This document shows, piece by piece, positions 23,165 through 36,289 of a stretch of DNA of 64,000 nucleotides (positions are counted from its first letter, which is position 1; every line of letters starts with the position of its first letter). Source of the DNA: Cololabis saira (Eukaryota > Chordata > Actinopteri > Beloniformes > Belonidae); NCBI RefSeq assembly GCF_033807715.1, contig NC_084591.1, positions 43,550,868 to 43,614,867 of the forward strand, given 5' to 3'. A program made the translations under genes and the position numbers. The notes beneath the pieces were generated by a model, which had not been told where the DNA came from, ran no database searches, and saw only the letters and a list, made by a program, of their open reading frames with translations.

Positions 23165-23790
23165 AGATCTGCATGTTTCCTGCAGGAGTCTGGCTTGTGC
23201 TGGATGTAGCCTCATTTAAAAAAAAAAACATTTTGAATTGTTGGACTTGATAAAATGTTATCCGCCTGCAGGTTGGCTTTGGACAGTTTTTCTTTTCTTT
23301 TTTTTTATATTTATGATTAAAAACTATATACTGTTTTAAAATGTGATTAATTTGTCTCAAAAGAGAATATACTGTACTCACAAATGTGAATTTGTTTGAT
23401 GGCTTTTTTTCTTTCTGTTTCAACTTTCCTACTGATGAAAATGTGTATGTTTCAGGCCATGGTAGTCAGAAAAATGTGCAGGATTGAATGACTCTAGTCT
23501 AGATTATGCATCTACTGTATATAAAACAAATAACTTTAATAACTCAGAGTTTGAATGGATGTCTTTAATACAACATGCAATGTACTGATGATGGAAGCTC
23601 AGTGCTTTAATGTTTGAAACTTAATTTGTAGTGATTTATGACTGAGACAAAAACTAAGATACTGCTGATATAATATATACTAGAAGTTTAATATGTATTA
23701 ATGCAGAGAATGCCCTACAGAAGCTGCCACAAAGTAAAATGTGCGATATGTAGACTTACTGAAAATGAGTCCGTGACCCACCAGTTGAGA
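23165..23790 (+). other. asb15 copy 1 3' UTR and flank (end not fixed)
   Basis: The 3' UTR starts here. The only nearby poly(A)-like hexamer is ATTAAA near 23314; canonical AATAAA appears only inside the LINE tail downstream. The transcript end is therefore uncertain. Confidence 0.35.
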
Positions 23791-23799
23791 ATCACTACT

Positions 23800-24150
23800 T
23801 TAAAAGAAGGTGACTGGACTTCTCTTTGGTTCTTAAAGATTCGTTAGAAAGACTCAGATCAGCTGAAACACTCTGTTTATTTAAATCGAGGTTGAAGTCA
23901 CACCTTTTCTCAGCTGCACTTGAATAAAGCTTCAAATCTTACTTTTAAACTTCAGTTTCAAAACTTGATCATATTTTAACTACTGTTTTTATTGTTCTTT
24001 TTTCTTTCTTTCTTTTTGTTTAAATTTTAAACCATGCTTTTTATTTTCGCCAATGTGATCATGTTGTAATGTCTCTGTAAAGCACTTTGAATCACCTTGT
24101 TGTTGAATTGTGGTATAGAAATAAACTTGCTTTGCCTGGCCTTGCTGTGC
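23800..24150 (+). mobile_element. L2-like LINE 3' end
   Basis: It contains GTCTCTGTAAAGCACTTTGA and an AATAAACTTGCTTTGCC tail, typical of teleost L2 3' ends. Nothing was recognised in 24151-25292. Confidence 0.5.
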
Positions 24151-25292
24151 CTTTACACCCCATCATTTTACGTTCAGGGAAGTTACCAGGAAGTAAAGAT
24201 CCAAACATGGTTCTTAAAATAAACAATTAAATAAAAACAGCCAGCAGGAGAAGGAAGTCTAGGATGTGTGGGAAGATCGTCATTAAAATAAGATCTAACA
24301 TGAATGTTCAGGACTATTTCCAGTTTTTCAGGGTCACTGTGAAAGATTCAGTTTTAGACTCCCATGTTGTAAAACTCCAGTGAAAGAAGTTTAAACCCTT
24401 CAACTGGGTGATGGTGATCTATTAATACGTTTCACTTGAAGAAGAAAACAAGCTAGAATTGTGGCGCAAATATTTAAATTCAAGCTGAGCATGCAAAATC
24501 TGCATAACTAGCAAGGGATATTGGGGATGGGGGGGTATTTACATGAAAATATCTCAGAATTTCTGATTGAATGTTAACTTATACATTTCCTAGAGAAGAG
24601 ACAGTATATATCTGAGGCAAATTTCAAATAGTTAATTTCGATTAGGGCTTCTATGGGCTTGTTTAGGATGTTACAAATTTCATTTAATTACTTCTCTTAT
24701 ACTGTTGTTTGAATCTTATGTTGAAGTGGGATCTGACAAGTCTTTACAGATATACTGTATAAAAATCTGTACCACTGAAACATGCAGGCCTTTCTCACTA
24801 ACTACAAGTACATGTATCTGAAGGAGATAGCAGACAATGTGCAATGATTATTTTAAGAAACTTGGTGAAGTTGAGCGACTGGTGTGGTAAAGACAGTCCT
24901 CTTTCATGAACAATGTTCACAGCTGGAAAGCTACATTTTATTCAAACGTGTGGATATAAAAGCACAGAAGAAATCCAAAGTTACAGTACAAGTAAGAGGA
25001 TCCTCCAGTGCTGTTTTTCTGACTGAACTACCACTGAATCGTGTCTCCGTACACACGGATGAGTTGAGGGATTCATGTGAGTCTTCCAGATCAGCAGGTT
25101 TAATGCCTCAAATCTGAAAGTATAGCCAAAATACGTGTATGATAGTGAAGAAATTGTTTTTATAAAAGTGCACTAGAAGAGAGGAAGCCTGTAGGCCAGC
25201 TGTTCTGACTCTACTTTTTCAACATATCATCAACATATCACTAGCCCCTTTTAAATTGGTGGATACCCCGCGTTCAACATGTGGATCTAACC

Positions 25293-25986
25293 CAGGGGTC
25301 GGCAACCCAAAATGTTGAAAGAGCCGTATTGGAGCAAAAACACAAAAAACAAATATGTCTGGAGCCGCAAAACATGAAAAGTCTTGTATAAGCCTTAGAA
25401 TGAAGGCAACGCATGCTGCATGTATCTATATTACCTATGACTGGGGGAAGTTTTTTTTTTCATTATGCACTTCGAGAAAAAAGTGGAAATGTCGAGATTA
25501 ATGTTGAAGTAAAATCTCGGAGAAAAAAGTCGAAATGTTGAGAAAAAAGTCAAAATGTCGAGAAAAAAGTTGAAATGTTGAGAAAAAAGTCAAAATGTAG
25601 AGAAAAAAGTAGAAATGTCAAGAAAAAGTCAAAATTTTGAGAAAAAAATCAGAATGTCGAGATTAATGTTGAAGTACAATCTCAAGAAAAAAGTCAAAAT
25701 GTTGAGAAAAAAGTCAAAATTTCGAGAAAGAGAGATTAAAAAGGAAAGGAAAAAGGAAGAAAAAAGAAAAAAGAAGAAAAAAAAGTAAAAGAGAAAAAAG
25801 AAAAAAAAAACAAGAGAAAAAGAGAAAAAAAGAAAAAAGAAGAAAAAAAAGGAAAAAAAGAAAAAGAAAAAAAGAAGAAAAAAATGAGAAAAAAAGGTCA
25901 AACATTTTTGAAAAAGCTCCAGGGAGCCACTAGGGCGGCGCTAAAGAGCCACATGCGGCTCTAGAGCCGCGGGTTGCCGACCCCTG
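25293..25986. mobile_element. Non-autonomous hAT element with purine-rich minisatellite, reverse orientation
   Basis: The ends are CAGGGGTCGGCAACCC and GTTGCCGACCCCTG. The interior 25475-25735 holds about a dozen 20-bp units of the type GAGAAAAAAGTCAAAATGT, followed by a 150-bp A/G-only tract. The flanks ATCTAACC and AGCTAGCG share only CTA and C. Nothing was recognised in 25987-26800. Confidence 0.75.
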
Positions 25987-26804
25987 AGCTAGCGTGCCGC
26001 CTGTCCTTACATTGACTGATGCAGGGTGGTGTGTTGAGCTGCCCCGCCAATAACTCACCTCCAACATTAGTCTTAACCGCGGGTCAGGTCTCATGTAAAC
26101 GTCACAGGTAGGGCCTTTATTTGCAAGATGAGTAAGTTGGGAAATAAAGAGATACGCAAGCTACTAAGCTGAGGAGCCGAGGACACCGTAAACCAACATA
26201 AGTCCAGAACCATAAACTGTTCAACAACTGGCTACAAAAATAACAAACTGGGGCGTTGCAAAAACCTTCATCCCGACATCTTCGTTTTGAAAATTACACC
26301 TGCTGACAGCGTATAAATCTAACGCCTCCCGACTCACCTTCACTTCCTCCAACTCACCTTCGGGCATGAGGTGGTAAATGATACATACAAGAGAGAGAAA
26401 TACATTCTCTCTCTTGAAAATCTAAAAACACTGGAGGGAACTCTTTCATAAATGTATCAGGGATTCCAGAAGCGGGGATTCTTGACCCACACCCACAGAT
26501 CTGGGTTAACCACCTGGACATGCAGGGATTTGCCCGTCACTAATAGGCTTCTATACAAAAAAAGCAGTTCTGCTTGTGGATTGGTCCTTCTCTCTCTCTT
26601 TTTCTCTTGAAATTTTATTTGAATGTCTTCTCTAGGTGAGCTCCTCAGTGACCATTCATTCATTCTGTGTCACTTCATCTGCTGACCTCTGGTACTAAAT
26701 ACTGATCACATAACCAAACCAAACTGTACCCAGTCGAATCCAGTCGGTCAAAGGGACTGGTGATTGCCGTCCCATCAATTGACTGTGATAACCTCCGTCT
26801 TTTT

Positions 26805-27600
26805 ATGTTCATCATCCTTCGACTGTCGTCGAGATCCTAGATGTCACTTCTTTCCATCGGGTCCTGTCGGCCATTGCTGCTCCCAGTTCTTGGAGTGTAA
26901 GTCCTGTGTCCCTAGAGATTGTGTCAGGATAAGTATGAGGCCTTGTTCCTCTGGATGATTGGGGGAGCCGCCATAGCAGGATGTCGGATATTACTTGATC
27001 CGTAGCACGGTAGCAATGACCTGCAAAGATTGCTCTACGGCAGGTGTCACTAATCCTGGTCCTCGAGGGCCGGTGTCCTGCATGTTTTAGATGTTTCACT
27101 GCTTTAACACACCTGATTCTAATTAATCATGGTCATCAGCTTGTCATCCAGGGCTGCACAATTCTGTTAATGACACAGTCACTTGTATCATGGTGCAATG
27201 AAGCGGGGAAACATCTAAAACCTGCAGGGACACCGGCCCTCGAGGATCAGGATTGGTGACCCCTGCTCTACGGCGTGCTACAGTTGTTGTTATTGGTGGC
27301 AGTTCACCATAGATCTGCTCCTTGGTTGGATGAGTTTTCCAGGAGATGTTTTTGACACACATGAGGAGTCTTGTGTATGTGCCGTTGAGCCGGTCTTGTA
27401 GTTCCTTCTTCATAGTCCAGGTCTCAGCACCAGATAATAGGATGCTTTCAACACAGGCCCTGAAGAAAGAGACCTTGATGGAGGTTGAAATTCCTGACTG
27501 CCAGACTCTGAGGAGTTTGTTGCAAGTGTACCAGGCTTGTCCCTTTCTGGCAAGAAAGTATTTTCTGCTGTCAGCCACATATGAACCCAGATATTTAAAA
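26805..27600 (-). mobile_element. LINE reverse transcriptase C-terminal fragment, split by a MITE
   Basis: Minus-strand frames encode GAETWTMKKELQDRLNGTY, HPTKEQIYGELPPITTTVA and, after the MITE, FAGHCYRATDQVISDILLW and LQELGAAMADRTRWKEV. This is the end of a non-LTR reverse transcriptase ORF, but I cannot place its clade. The two parts join cleanly once 27041-27265 and one target copy are removed. Nothing was recognised in 27601-28140. Confidence 0.75.
27041..27265. mobile_element. Non-autonomous hAT element (225 bp) with perfect target duplication
   Basis: The 8-bp direct repeat CTCTACGG is at 27033-27040 and 27266-27273. The ends CAGGTGTCACTAATCCTG and CAGGATTGGTGACCCCTG are inverted, and inner arms CCTCGAGGGCCGGTGTCC extend the match. 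It lies inside a LINE fragment. Confidence 0.9.
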
Positions 27601-28158
27601 TCCTTGACTTTTTATGTTAAGAATCTCCTGAACCAATTACCAGAACTCGTCCTGCCTTGTAAGCCCTCATTATGGAATACCACCATCCACCTCAGAGACC
27701 ATCCAGGAAACTCCCTCCTTCACAATACAATCAAATGTTTACTGTCACATGTCTCTGTCCTGCATTTGTGTCCAGTCTTCCAAAAGAAAGCTGCTCAAAC
27801 TGAAGTGTTAATTTAAAGCTGTAACGTCTCCGTGTGACCATCACCATGTTCATTAACATCAGAGAAATCAAAGGCCAAAGCTGTAATTCTGAAAGACTTG
27901 GAGAATAAGCGATTAGTTGTCTCTACTGTAGGTTCTTTAATCCGGTTTCATTCAGCTGGTTAATTTAGTGTGTTGTCTCCATGTGATTGGAAACACGGTG
28001 GATTGCTCTCCAGAGCAGTGAAGCCATCGCTGCTCTCGGATGAATCATAAAGAAAACCGGTGCTTACAAGCTGCCAACTCATTATTGTTTGTCGTTAACT
28101 GGTGAGAAAGTGCAGTGTTGAATGGCCTGCATGTTGAATACAAGGGAACAGATGACAC

Positions 28159-28271
28159 CTATATATAGCGTAGAGGGAGGAGGGGTGGGTGATAGGTGCT
28201 CAGCCATGACACAAACAGTATGTTGCAGCTGCCGCTTCACTCCGTCACTCCGGCCCTGAAACATTTAACAG
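28159..28271 (+). promoter_or_regulatory. asb15: asb15 copy 2 promoter (TATA/MEF2-like) and non-coding first exon
   Basis: CTATATATAG at 28159-28168 is an exact match to the MEF2 consensus YTAWWWWTAR and is also placed as a TATA box. A donor, TTAACAG|GTGAGAA, follows after 28271. Copy 1 has the same layout and the same GTGAGAA donor. MEF2 control would fit muscle expression; that is inference. Confidence 0.5.
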
Positions 28272-28592
28272 GTGAGAAACACACATTTATCATCTTTCAA
28301 CCGTATTTTCAAAGGCATCAATGAAAGTGTAACTGTGAAAGTGAAATACTGTTGCTGTGCCTGAAAGCAATGAAGAAGTCAAAGCGTGCAGACAACTGAA
28401 GTAAACAGTTTTTTCCAAACAAGTCTTACATTTCACCTCTGCTGCTCTACATGTCTTCTTGATAAAATGCATTCATATTCTTTCACGCTTAGACTATATC
28501 TCTTTTAAGAAAGATTTAAAGTCTTTATACCGACAGTTTAAAGACCACATCTGTTATATTTGGTGGAGTGTCCAAGGAATGACTAAACTCCA

Positions 28593-29674
28593 TTAAAGCG
28601 ACCCTACGTAACTTTTCCACCTTAATATCATATTTCCAGAGTCATTGTGATGGTACATCAACATCCAACAGGTTTAATGAACCTCTGTCATGATCTGAGG
28701 GAGTCTGTATCGCCTTCACTGGCACTATGTAACTTTGAGGAGCATGGTAGGAACCCTTCCACACTAAAAAACTACAAATCTTCTCGGCTTTGACTGCTTT
28801 ACGGCATACGTCACTTCCCCCTCCTTCCTGATTCGCAGTCGAGACGAAAATGGGCGGGGCGTGGAGCGCAGAGCAGGAGAAGCTGGTAACCCGTTGCTGC
28901 TGCAGCAGCTCCACACAACAGACGTGGGGAAAAGATCGCTAATGGTTTAACTTTTCAACGCAGTTGCTGGCCAGCTCTCTGCGGTGCAATTAACCCCAAT
29001 CTTCAGATAAAACTAGTTTGTTGAGGAAAAAATATTAACTCTTATTTGTAGCTGCAGAGGAAAAAAATGATCTCACGAGGAAAACAAAAATATTGCTCAC
29101 GCCTCGGAGCCTCTTCAACATGATATAGCAGTCAAAAAAAAGAAAAGAGAAGTAAGAGGGATACAAAACATGTACTGTATGTTGTACTACTATACTCATT
29201 TATTGAAACACATGGCGAGTCAAACATTTACCAAAGCAGCTGCCAAACACTCCTAAACAAGGTAGTAAGACGTGGGTTGTGCAGAACTGCGGCAGTAAAT
29301 CCTTCTAAAGAGTGGAGCTCCGACGAGGAGCTGCACTCTTTAGAAGGGATTTCATATGGATCCAGACCATTAATAATCATTATTTTCTCCATATACTGCT
29401 CCCTGGCTTCCTTGTTTAAGGTATCCCGGTAAATTCCAGTTCCTTTCCAGCAGTTTAACATCTTTTTTTTTGCGTTCCGTCTGTTCACTTGGTGAAACAG
29501 AAAAGCGTCCCGTCTTCTCTCAAAACAAATGCACGCGACGGGACAGGAGTTTTCCGGCAGTACGCGCCGATGCTCATGGGAAATGTAGTGTTCTTTCTGG
29601 GAAAGCACTACCGCTTTTGTCCAAAAGATGCTGCCAAACTCAGAAAAGCTGAAAGTCACGTTGTGCTGCTTTAA
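28593..29674. mobile_element. TTAA-type non-autonomous DNA transposon
   Basis: TTAA at 28593-28596 and 29671-29674. The left end TTAAAGCGACCCTACGTAAC roughly mirrors the right end GTCACGTTGTGCTGCTTTAA. It fills most of asb15 copy 2 intron 1 and ends 62 bp before the first coding exon. The weak frames inside were not recognised. Confidence 0.55.
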
Positions 29675-29738
29675 ATCCTTGATGGAAATGAAGCAGTATG
29701 AGGTTTATACGTGTGTTTTCACGTGTTTCCTGTCAGGA

Positions 29739-32700
29739 ATGGATGCAGCAGGTGACATGGATGAAGATGAATATCTGGACCCTGATGTTCAGATGGTCAT
29801 TCAGGAGTCCTGTCAAAAACAACAACCTTTTGCCATTTCTGTTTGGGGGAGTGAAACTTTGAAACTTGCAAATGTTATTAAACAAGGTAAAGTAAAATCC
29901 TGGTGTGGATAGTCAATCATGTTTTTCCTCATGTTCTTTAGGTTGTGGAGGAAAGAGAAAAAAACTTACAGAAGCAGATTCCCCCAATTTGTTTGTGCTA
30001 TTTAAGGCCAAGGAGGATGCATGGCGATCAATATCAAGCATTTAAAATGACCACTGATTTAAAAAACTGTGCAAATATTTCAGTGTTTAACTAAAAAACA
30101 CAGATCAAACCCTCTCTCTGCAGGGGATATGTTAGCTCTGCAGGAGCTCTGTGATTCCTCAACAGCTTTTAGTCAGGCGGATGAACAAGGCTGGTATCCT
30201 CTACACAGAGCAGCAGTCCAGCCCCTGCTCCCCATCCTGGAGACGGTGCTGTACGGTGGGTAAGATGTCCACGCTTTTCATTTCAGTCAGCTCATGTTCC
30301 AGACAGAATAACATAACAACTATAGTTTGGTATCTTGGCAAATACCCGAAGTAGATGCAAGTAGATGCTGGAGCAGTAATGGGATTTTTGTCTCAAAGTT
30401 GTGCATTGTTTGACAAGGTAGAGATGGGCATATGTGATCCTTCAAAAGGATGAATGAACTAAAGGTTATAATTGGGGATGTAGCATGTAGAGAAGTTCAT
30501 GTCAATATAAAGTGTTACTCTTATTGGCAGCCTGAGTATCTGTTGTGTTTGTGAATGTTACCTCCTCCTCATTGTAGCCTTTCCTCCTATTCAGAAACAA
30601 CAGACTAATACTATCAATTCACCTTTACAAAGTTTGGTCCAGTACTAGCAGTACTGGAGTTGTAAAAAAAAAATCAGGGGGGATGGTGGATTTTATCATA
30701 TGGGGACAGATAATTTGATGCTGATTACAAATAATATAATATATTACAAGCAATAGCACTGACCAAAACACCTGCAGAAATACTGCAGGAATGACATAGC
30801 AGCAGTTAAATGCAGCCTTCTGTAAGCTTTAAATATCCACTGGGCTTACATCAAATACATCAAAACACAACAATAAAAAACAGTTTTCTGAACTTATCAA
30901 TATGACTCTGTCCTTCACAGGATAAGTAAAATGGATCACTGCAAAAACTCAAAATCTTAACAAGAATATTTGTCTTATTTCTAGTTAAAATGTCTCATTT
31001 TAGTAAAAATATCTCATTACACTTAAAACAAGACTCATCACTGGAAAAAACAACAATTTCCACCTGTTTCAAGTAGATTTTCACTTGAAATAAGTAGAAA
31101 AAAAGATTTTTTGCTTGTAATAAGAAGATAAATCTTGTCCCACTGGCAGATTTTTCTACTTATTTCAAGTGAAAATTTACCTGAAACAGGTGAAAATTGT
31201 CAAATAAGTTATTTTTCTGGTGTTATTTTTCTGGTGATAACTCTAAATGTTGAAATAGCAGTAAAACCACATTCATTGATGAAATGACATAAGGGATGGA
31301 AAGGGGGGATGGCAGTTTTACAAGGGGGATGATTTTGACCGTTTTTATTTCAGGGGGGGATGCCATCCCCCCTCATCCCCCCTTATCCCCCCTCAACTCC
31401 AGTACTGAGTACTAGTAAGAATGAGCATCCGGAAAAATCAAGGAATCTGTTCTATCTCCACAACAACATCACCAGTGTTTTTTCTCTGATGTGTTTGCAC
31501 CTTTGCACGGTCTGCAGCTGAGTCTCTTGTCAGGTGTAATATAACCTCCCCTCTAACGCTGGTTCTTCAGTCATTGCCCCTGGGGACAGTCTGTTACAGC
31601 CCACAACTGGTCCTATAAGACATGAAATGCGTACCTTTAGACATGAAATAGAACGTAACGTTTGATCTGTGCCTCAGCATCTTTCAATCTGACGCTGGAG
31701 GAAAAGACTCTGGAGGGCGAGACCTTCCTGACTCTGGCGGTGAAAGCTGGTCTGGTGGAAAATGTCAAGATGTTGCTGGAGCATGGAGCTTCTCCTCACA
31801 CAGCCAATGGGAAAAATGAATCCCCTCTGCTCTTAGGTCAGAACATTGTCTCAGTATCTTCAGCCAAGAAATGTTCATGAGAAAAAAAAAACAAACAGCT
31901 TCAGTTCCTCCACCTGGTGTTTTTTCTGCAGCGGTCAGAGAGGGATCTGTTCAGATGACGTCCAGTCTGATTGCTGCTGGAGCTAAAGTGGAGCAGGTGT
32001 GTCTGAAGAAGTGGACAGCTGTGCACGAGGCCTCTAGGGCCGGCTGTGTCCGCATCATGGAGCTGTTGCTGCAGAACGGCGGGCAGGTTGCAGAGACAGA
32101 CCAGTATGGAGTCACTCCTCTGGGCATCGCTGCAGAATACAGCCATGCTGAAGTCCTGGAGGTCCTCATCAAACACGGTGAGGTATTGTTACATACATGT
32201 TCCCCTGAATGCAACAGATCCATGTCACAGCTAAGTTCATTCATATGATTCTTATGTTGCCATTTTCAATTGACAGAAACTTATCAGAACCTTTCTTTGG
32301 AACTAGAGCTTTTCAGGCTCTTATTTTACATAGAGAATGACTTTCAGACTAATATTCATGAGAAGGAAATGGATTTTAGCCTGCACGTTATCATGTTATC
32401 TTTATACTGTGAATATTTAGGTGAATGTGGGTGGGATGCATAGGTTATCACAGTCATCATTACATATTTGGTCAGGGCTGCAACAGCAAACACGCTATGT
32501 AGTAAGGGAGTACTACATGTTTGGTCACTGACAAGTGGATCCTCACTGTGACATATCCTTCATCCATAGAAACTAATGCAGAGCCCTTAAAAGTAATAAG
32601 CACCCTAAAATGTGTATGTTTAGTTTAGTTTAGTTTAGTTTATTGGTCTTTTCAATTCCCACAAACCCCAAGTACAAGTGTAATTCATCAGTGTTATACA

Positions 32701-35700
32701 AAAAAATATAAATATAATTTAAATATAACATAATATAAATATAATTTTCGGTATATATATATATATATATATATATATACTCACTCACTCACTCATCTTC
32801 TCCTGCTTTATCCGTTCCCGGGTCGCAGCAGCCTCAGCAGGGATGCCCAGACTTCCCTCACCCCAGACACTTCCTCCAGCTCCTCCGAGGGGAGTCCGAG
32901 GCGTTCCCAGGCCAGCCGAGAGACATAGTCTCTCCAGCGTGTCCCGGGTCTTCCCCGGGGTCTCCTCCCGGTGGGACATGCCTGGAACACCTCCCTAGGG
33001 AGGAGGGACATGCCTAGAACACCTCCCTAGGGAGACGGGACATGCCTGGAACTCCTCCCTAGGGAGGCGTCCAGGAGGCATCCGGTACAGATGCCCAAGC
33101 CACCTCAGCTGACTCCTCTCAATGTAAAGGAGCAGCGGCTCGACTCCCAGCTCCTCCCGGGTGACCGAACTCCTCACCCTATCTCTAAGGGAGCGTCCAG
33201 CCACCCTGCGGAGGAAACTCATCTCGGCCGCTTGTATCCGCAATCTTGTCCTTTCGGTCACTACCCAAAGTTCATGACCATAGGTGAGGGTAGGGGCGTA
33301 GACTGACCGGTAAATCGAGAACTTCGCCTTTCGACTCAGCTCCCTCTTCACCACGACGGTCCAGTACATCGACCGCATTACTGCGGACGCTGCACCGATC
33401 CGTCTGTCAATATCCCGCTCCATCGTTCCCTCACTCGTGAACAAGATCCCGAGATACTTGAACTCCTCCACCTGAGGCAGGACTTCTCCACCCACCCGGA
33501 GAAGGCACGCCACCCTTTTCCGATGGAGAACCATGGCCTCGGTCTTGGAGGTGCTGATTCTCATCCCTGCCGCGTCGCACTCGGCCGCAAACCGCCCCAG
33601 CACATGCTGAAGGTCCCGGTCCGATGAAGCCAACAGGACAACATCATCTGCAAAAAGCAGAGATGATATCCTGTGGTTCCCAAAACGGATCCCCTCCTGG
33701 CTGCGCCTAGAAATCCTGTCCATAAAAATTATGAACAGGACCGGTGACAAAGGGCAGCCCTGCCGGAGTCCAACATGCACTGGGAACAAGTCTGACTTAC
33801 TGCCGGCAATGCGAACCAGACTCCTGCTTCGATCATACAGAGACCGGACAGCCCTTAGTAGAGGGCCCCGGACTCCATACTCACTGCCCCCCCAGAGAAT
33901 GGCACGAGGGACACGGTCAAATGCCTTCTCCAGATCCACAAAGCACATGTAGACTGGTTGGGCAAATTCCCATGAACCCTCGAGCACCCTGTGGAGGGTG
34001 TAGAGTTGGTCCAGTGTTCCACGACCCGGACGAAAACCGCATTGTTCGTCCTTAATCCGAGGTTCGACTATCGGCCGTAATCTCCTCTCCAGTACCCTGG
34101 CGTAGACTTTCCCGGGGAGGCTGAGAAGTGTGATCCCCCTATAGTTGGAACACACTCTCCGGTCCCCCATTTTAAACAGAGGGACCACCACCCCGGTTTG
34201 CCACCCCAGCGGTACTGTCCCCTTCCTCCATGCAATGTCGCAGAGGCGTGTCAACCAAGACAGCCCTACGACATCCAGAGACTTGAGGTACTCAGGGTGA
34301 ATCTCATCCACCCCCGGTGCCACCGAGGAGCTTACGAACCACCTCAGTGACCTCGGCTTGGGTGATGGATGAGCACGCCCCAGAGTCCTCACTCTCTGCT
34401 TCCTCAGTGGAAGGCATGTCAGTCGGGTTGAGGAGATCCTCAAAGTATTCCTTCCACCGTCCGACAATGTCCCCAGTCGAGGTCAACAGCTCCCCACCCA
34501 CACCATAAACGGTGCCGGCAGAGTACTGCTTCCCCCTTCTGAGGCGCCAAACGGTCCTCCAGAATTTCCTCGAGGCCGACCGAAAGTCTTCCTCCATGGC
34601 CTCCCCGAAATCCTCCCAGACCCGAGTTTTTGCCTCCAAGACTGCCCGAGCCGCGGCTCGCTTGGCCTGCCGGTACCCATCTACTGCGTCAGGAGTCCCA
34701 CCGGCCAACATAGCCCGTTAAGACTCCTTCTTCAGTCTGACGGCATCCTGTACTTCCGGTGTCCACCACCGGGTTCTAGGATTGCTGCCACGACAGGCAC
34801 CGGAGACCTTGCGACCACAACTTCGAGCCGCCGCGTCGACAATGGAGGCAGAGAACATGGTCCACTCGGACTCGATGTCCCCCGCCTCCCCCGGGATCCG
34901 AGAGAAGCTCTCTCGGAGGTGGGAGTTGAAGATGTCCCTGACAGAGGGCTCGGCCAGACGTTCCCAACAGACCCTCACAATCCGTTTGGGTCTGCCCGGT
35001 CTGTCCAACCTCCTCCTCGGCCAGCGCATCCAACTCACCACCAGGTGGTGATCAGTTGACAGCTCAGCCCCTCTCTTCACCCGAGTGTCCAAGACATACG
35101 GCCGAAGGTCAGATGAAACGACAACAAAGTCGATCATTGACCTCCGGCCTAGGGTGTCCTGGTGCCACGTGCACTGATGGACACCCTTATGTTTGAACAT
35201 GGTGTTCGTTATGGACAAACCGTGACTAGCACAGAAGTCCAACAACAAAACACCGCTCGGGTTCAGATCGGGGAGGCCGTTCCTCCCAATCACGCCTCTC
35301 CAGGTATCACTGTCATTACCCACGTGAGCGTTGAAGTCCCCCAGTAGAACAATGGAGTCCCAAGTTGGAGCACCATCAAGTACTCCTCCCAGGGACTCCA
35401 AGAAGGCCGGGTACTCCCCACTGCTGTTCGGCCCGTAGGCACAAACAACAGTGAGAGACCTTTTCCCGACCCGAAGGCGCAGGGAAGCGACCCTCTCGTT
35501 CACCGGGGTAAACTCCAACACATGGCGGCTGAGCTGGGGGGCTATAACCAAGCCCACACCAGCCCGCCTCTCACCCTGGGCAACTCCAGAGTAGTGGAGG
35601 GTCCAGCCCCTTTCAAGGAGCTGGGTTCCAGAGCCCAAGCTATGTGTGGAGGTGAGCCCAACTATCTCTAGCCGGTATATCTCAACCTCATGCACAAGCT

Positions 35701-35998
35701 CCGGCTCCTTCCCCCCCAGCGAGGTGACATTCCATGTCCCCACTGTGAGGGTTTTGGTCCAGGGATTGGGTCGTCGAGGCACCCCGCCACGACTGCTACC
35801 CAGCCCACATTGCACCGGCCTTTCATGGACCTTCCTGCGGGTGGTGGGCCTACAGGAAGGCGGGCCCACGTCGCCGTTTCGGGCTGAGCCCGGCCGGGTC
35901 CCACGGGAAAGACCCGGCCACCAGGCGCTCGCCAGCGAGCCCCGACCCCAGGCCTGGCTCCAGGGCGGGGCCCCGGTGACGCCGATCCGGGCGACGTA

Positions 35999-36067
<69 letters not shown>

Positions 36068-36198
36068 ACCATTTTAGCTAAAGACCAAGGACCAAAAGGT
36101 GTAGACTGAAGCCTAAGCTTATGACGCCTACCCTTTTCAAAAAAATGTTAGCTTTCATAAACTAGTGCAATGTTATTAATTAATATCATTCCATACAA

Positions 36199-36289
<91 letters not shown>

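Noticed and set aside
27346..27816. 156-residue plus-strand frame
   Set aside because: It is the antisense shadow of a LINE reverse transcriptase fragment.
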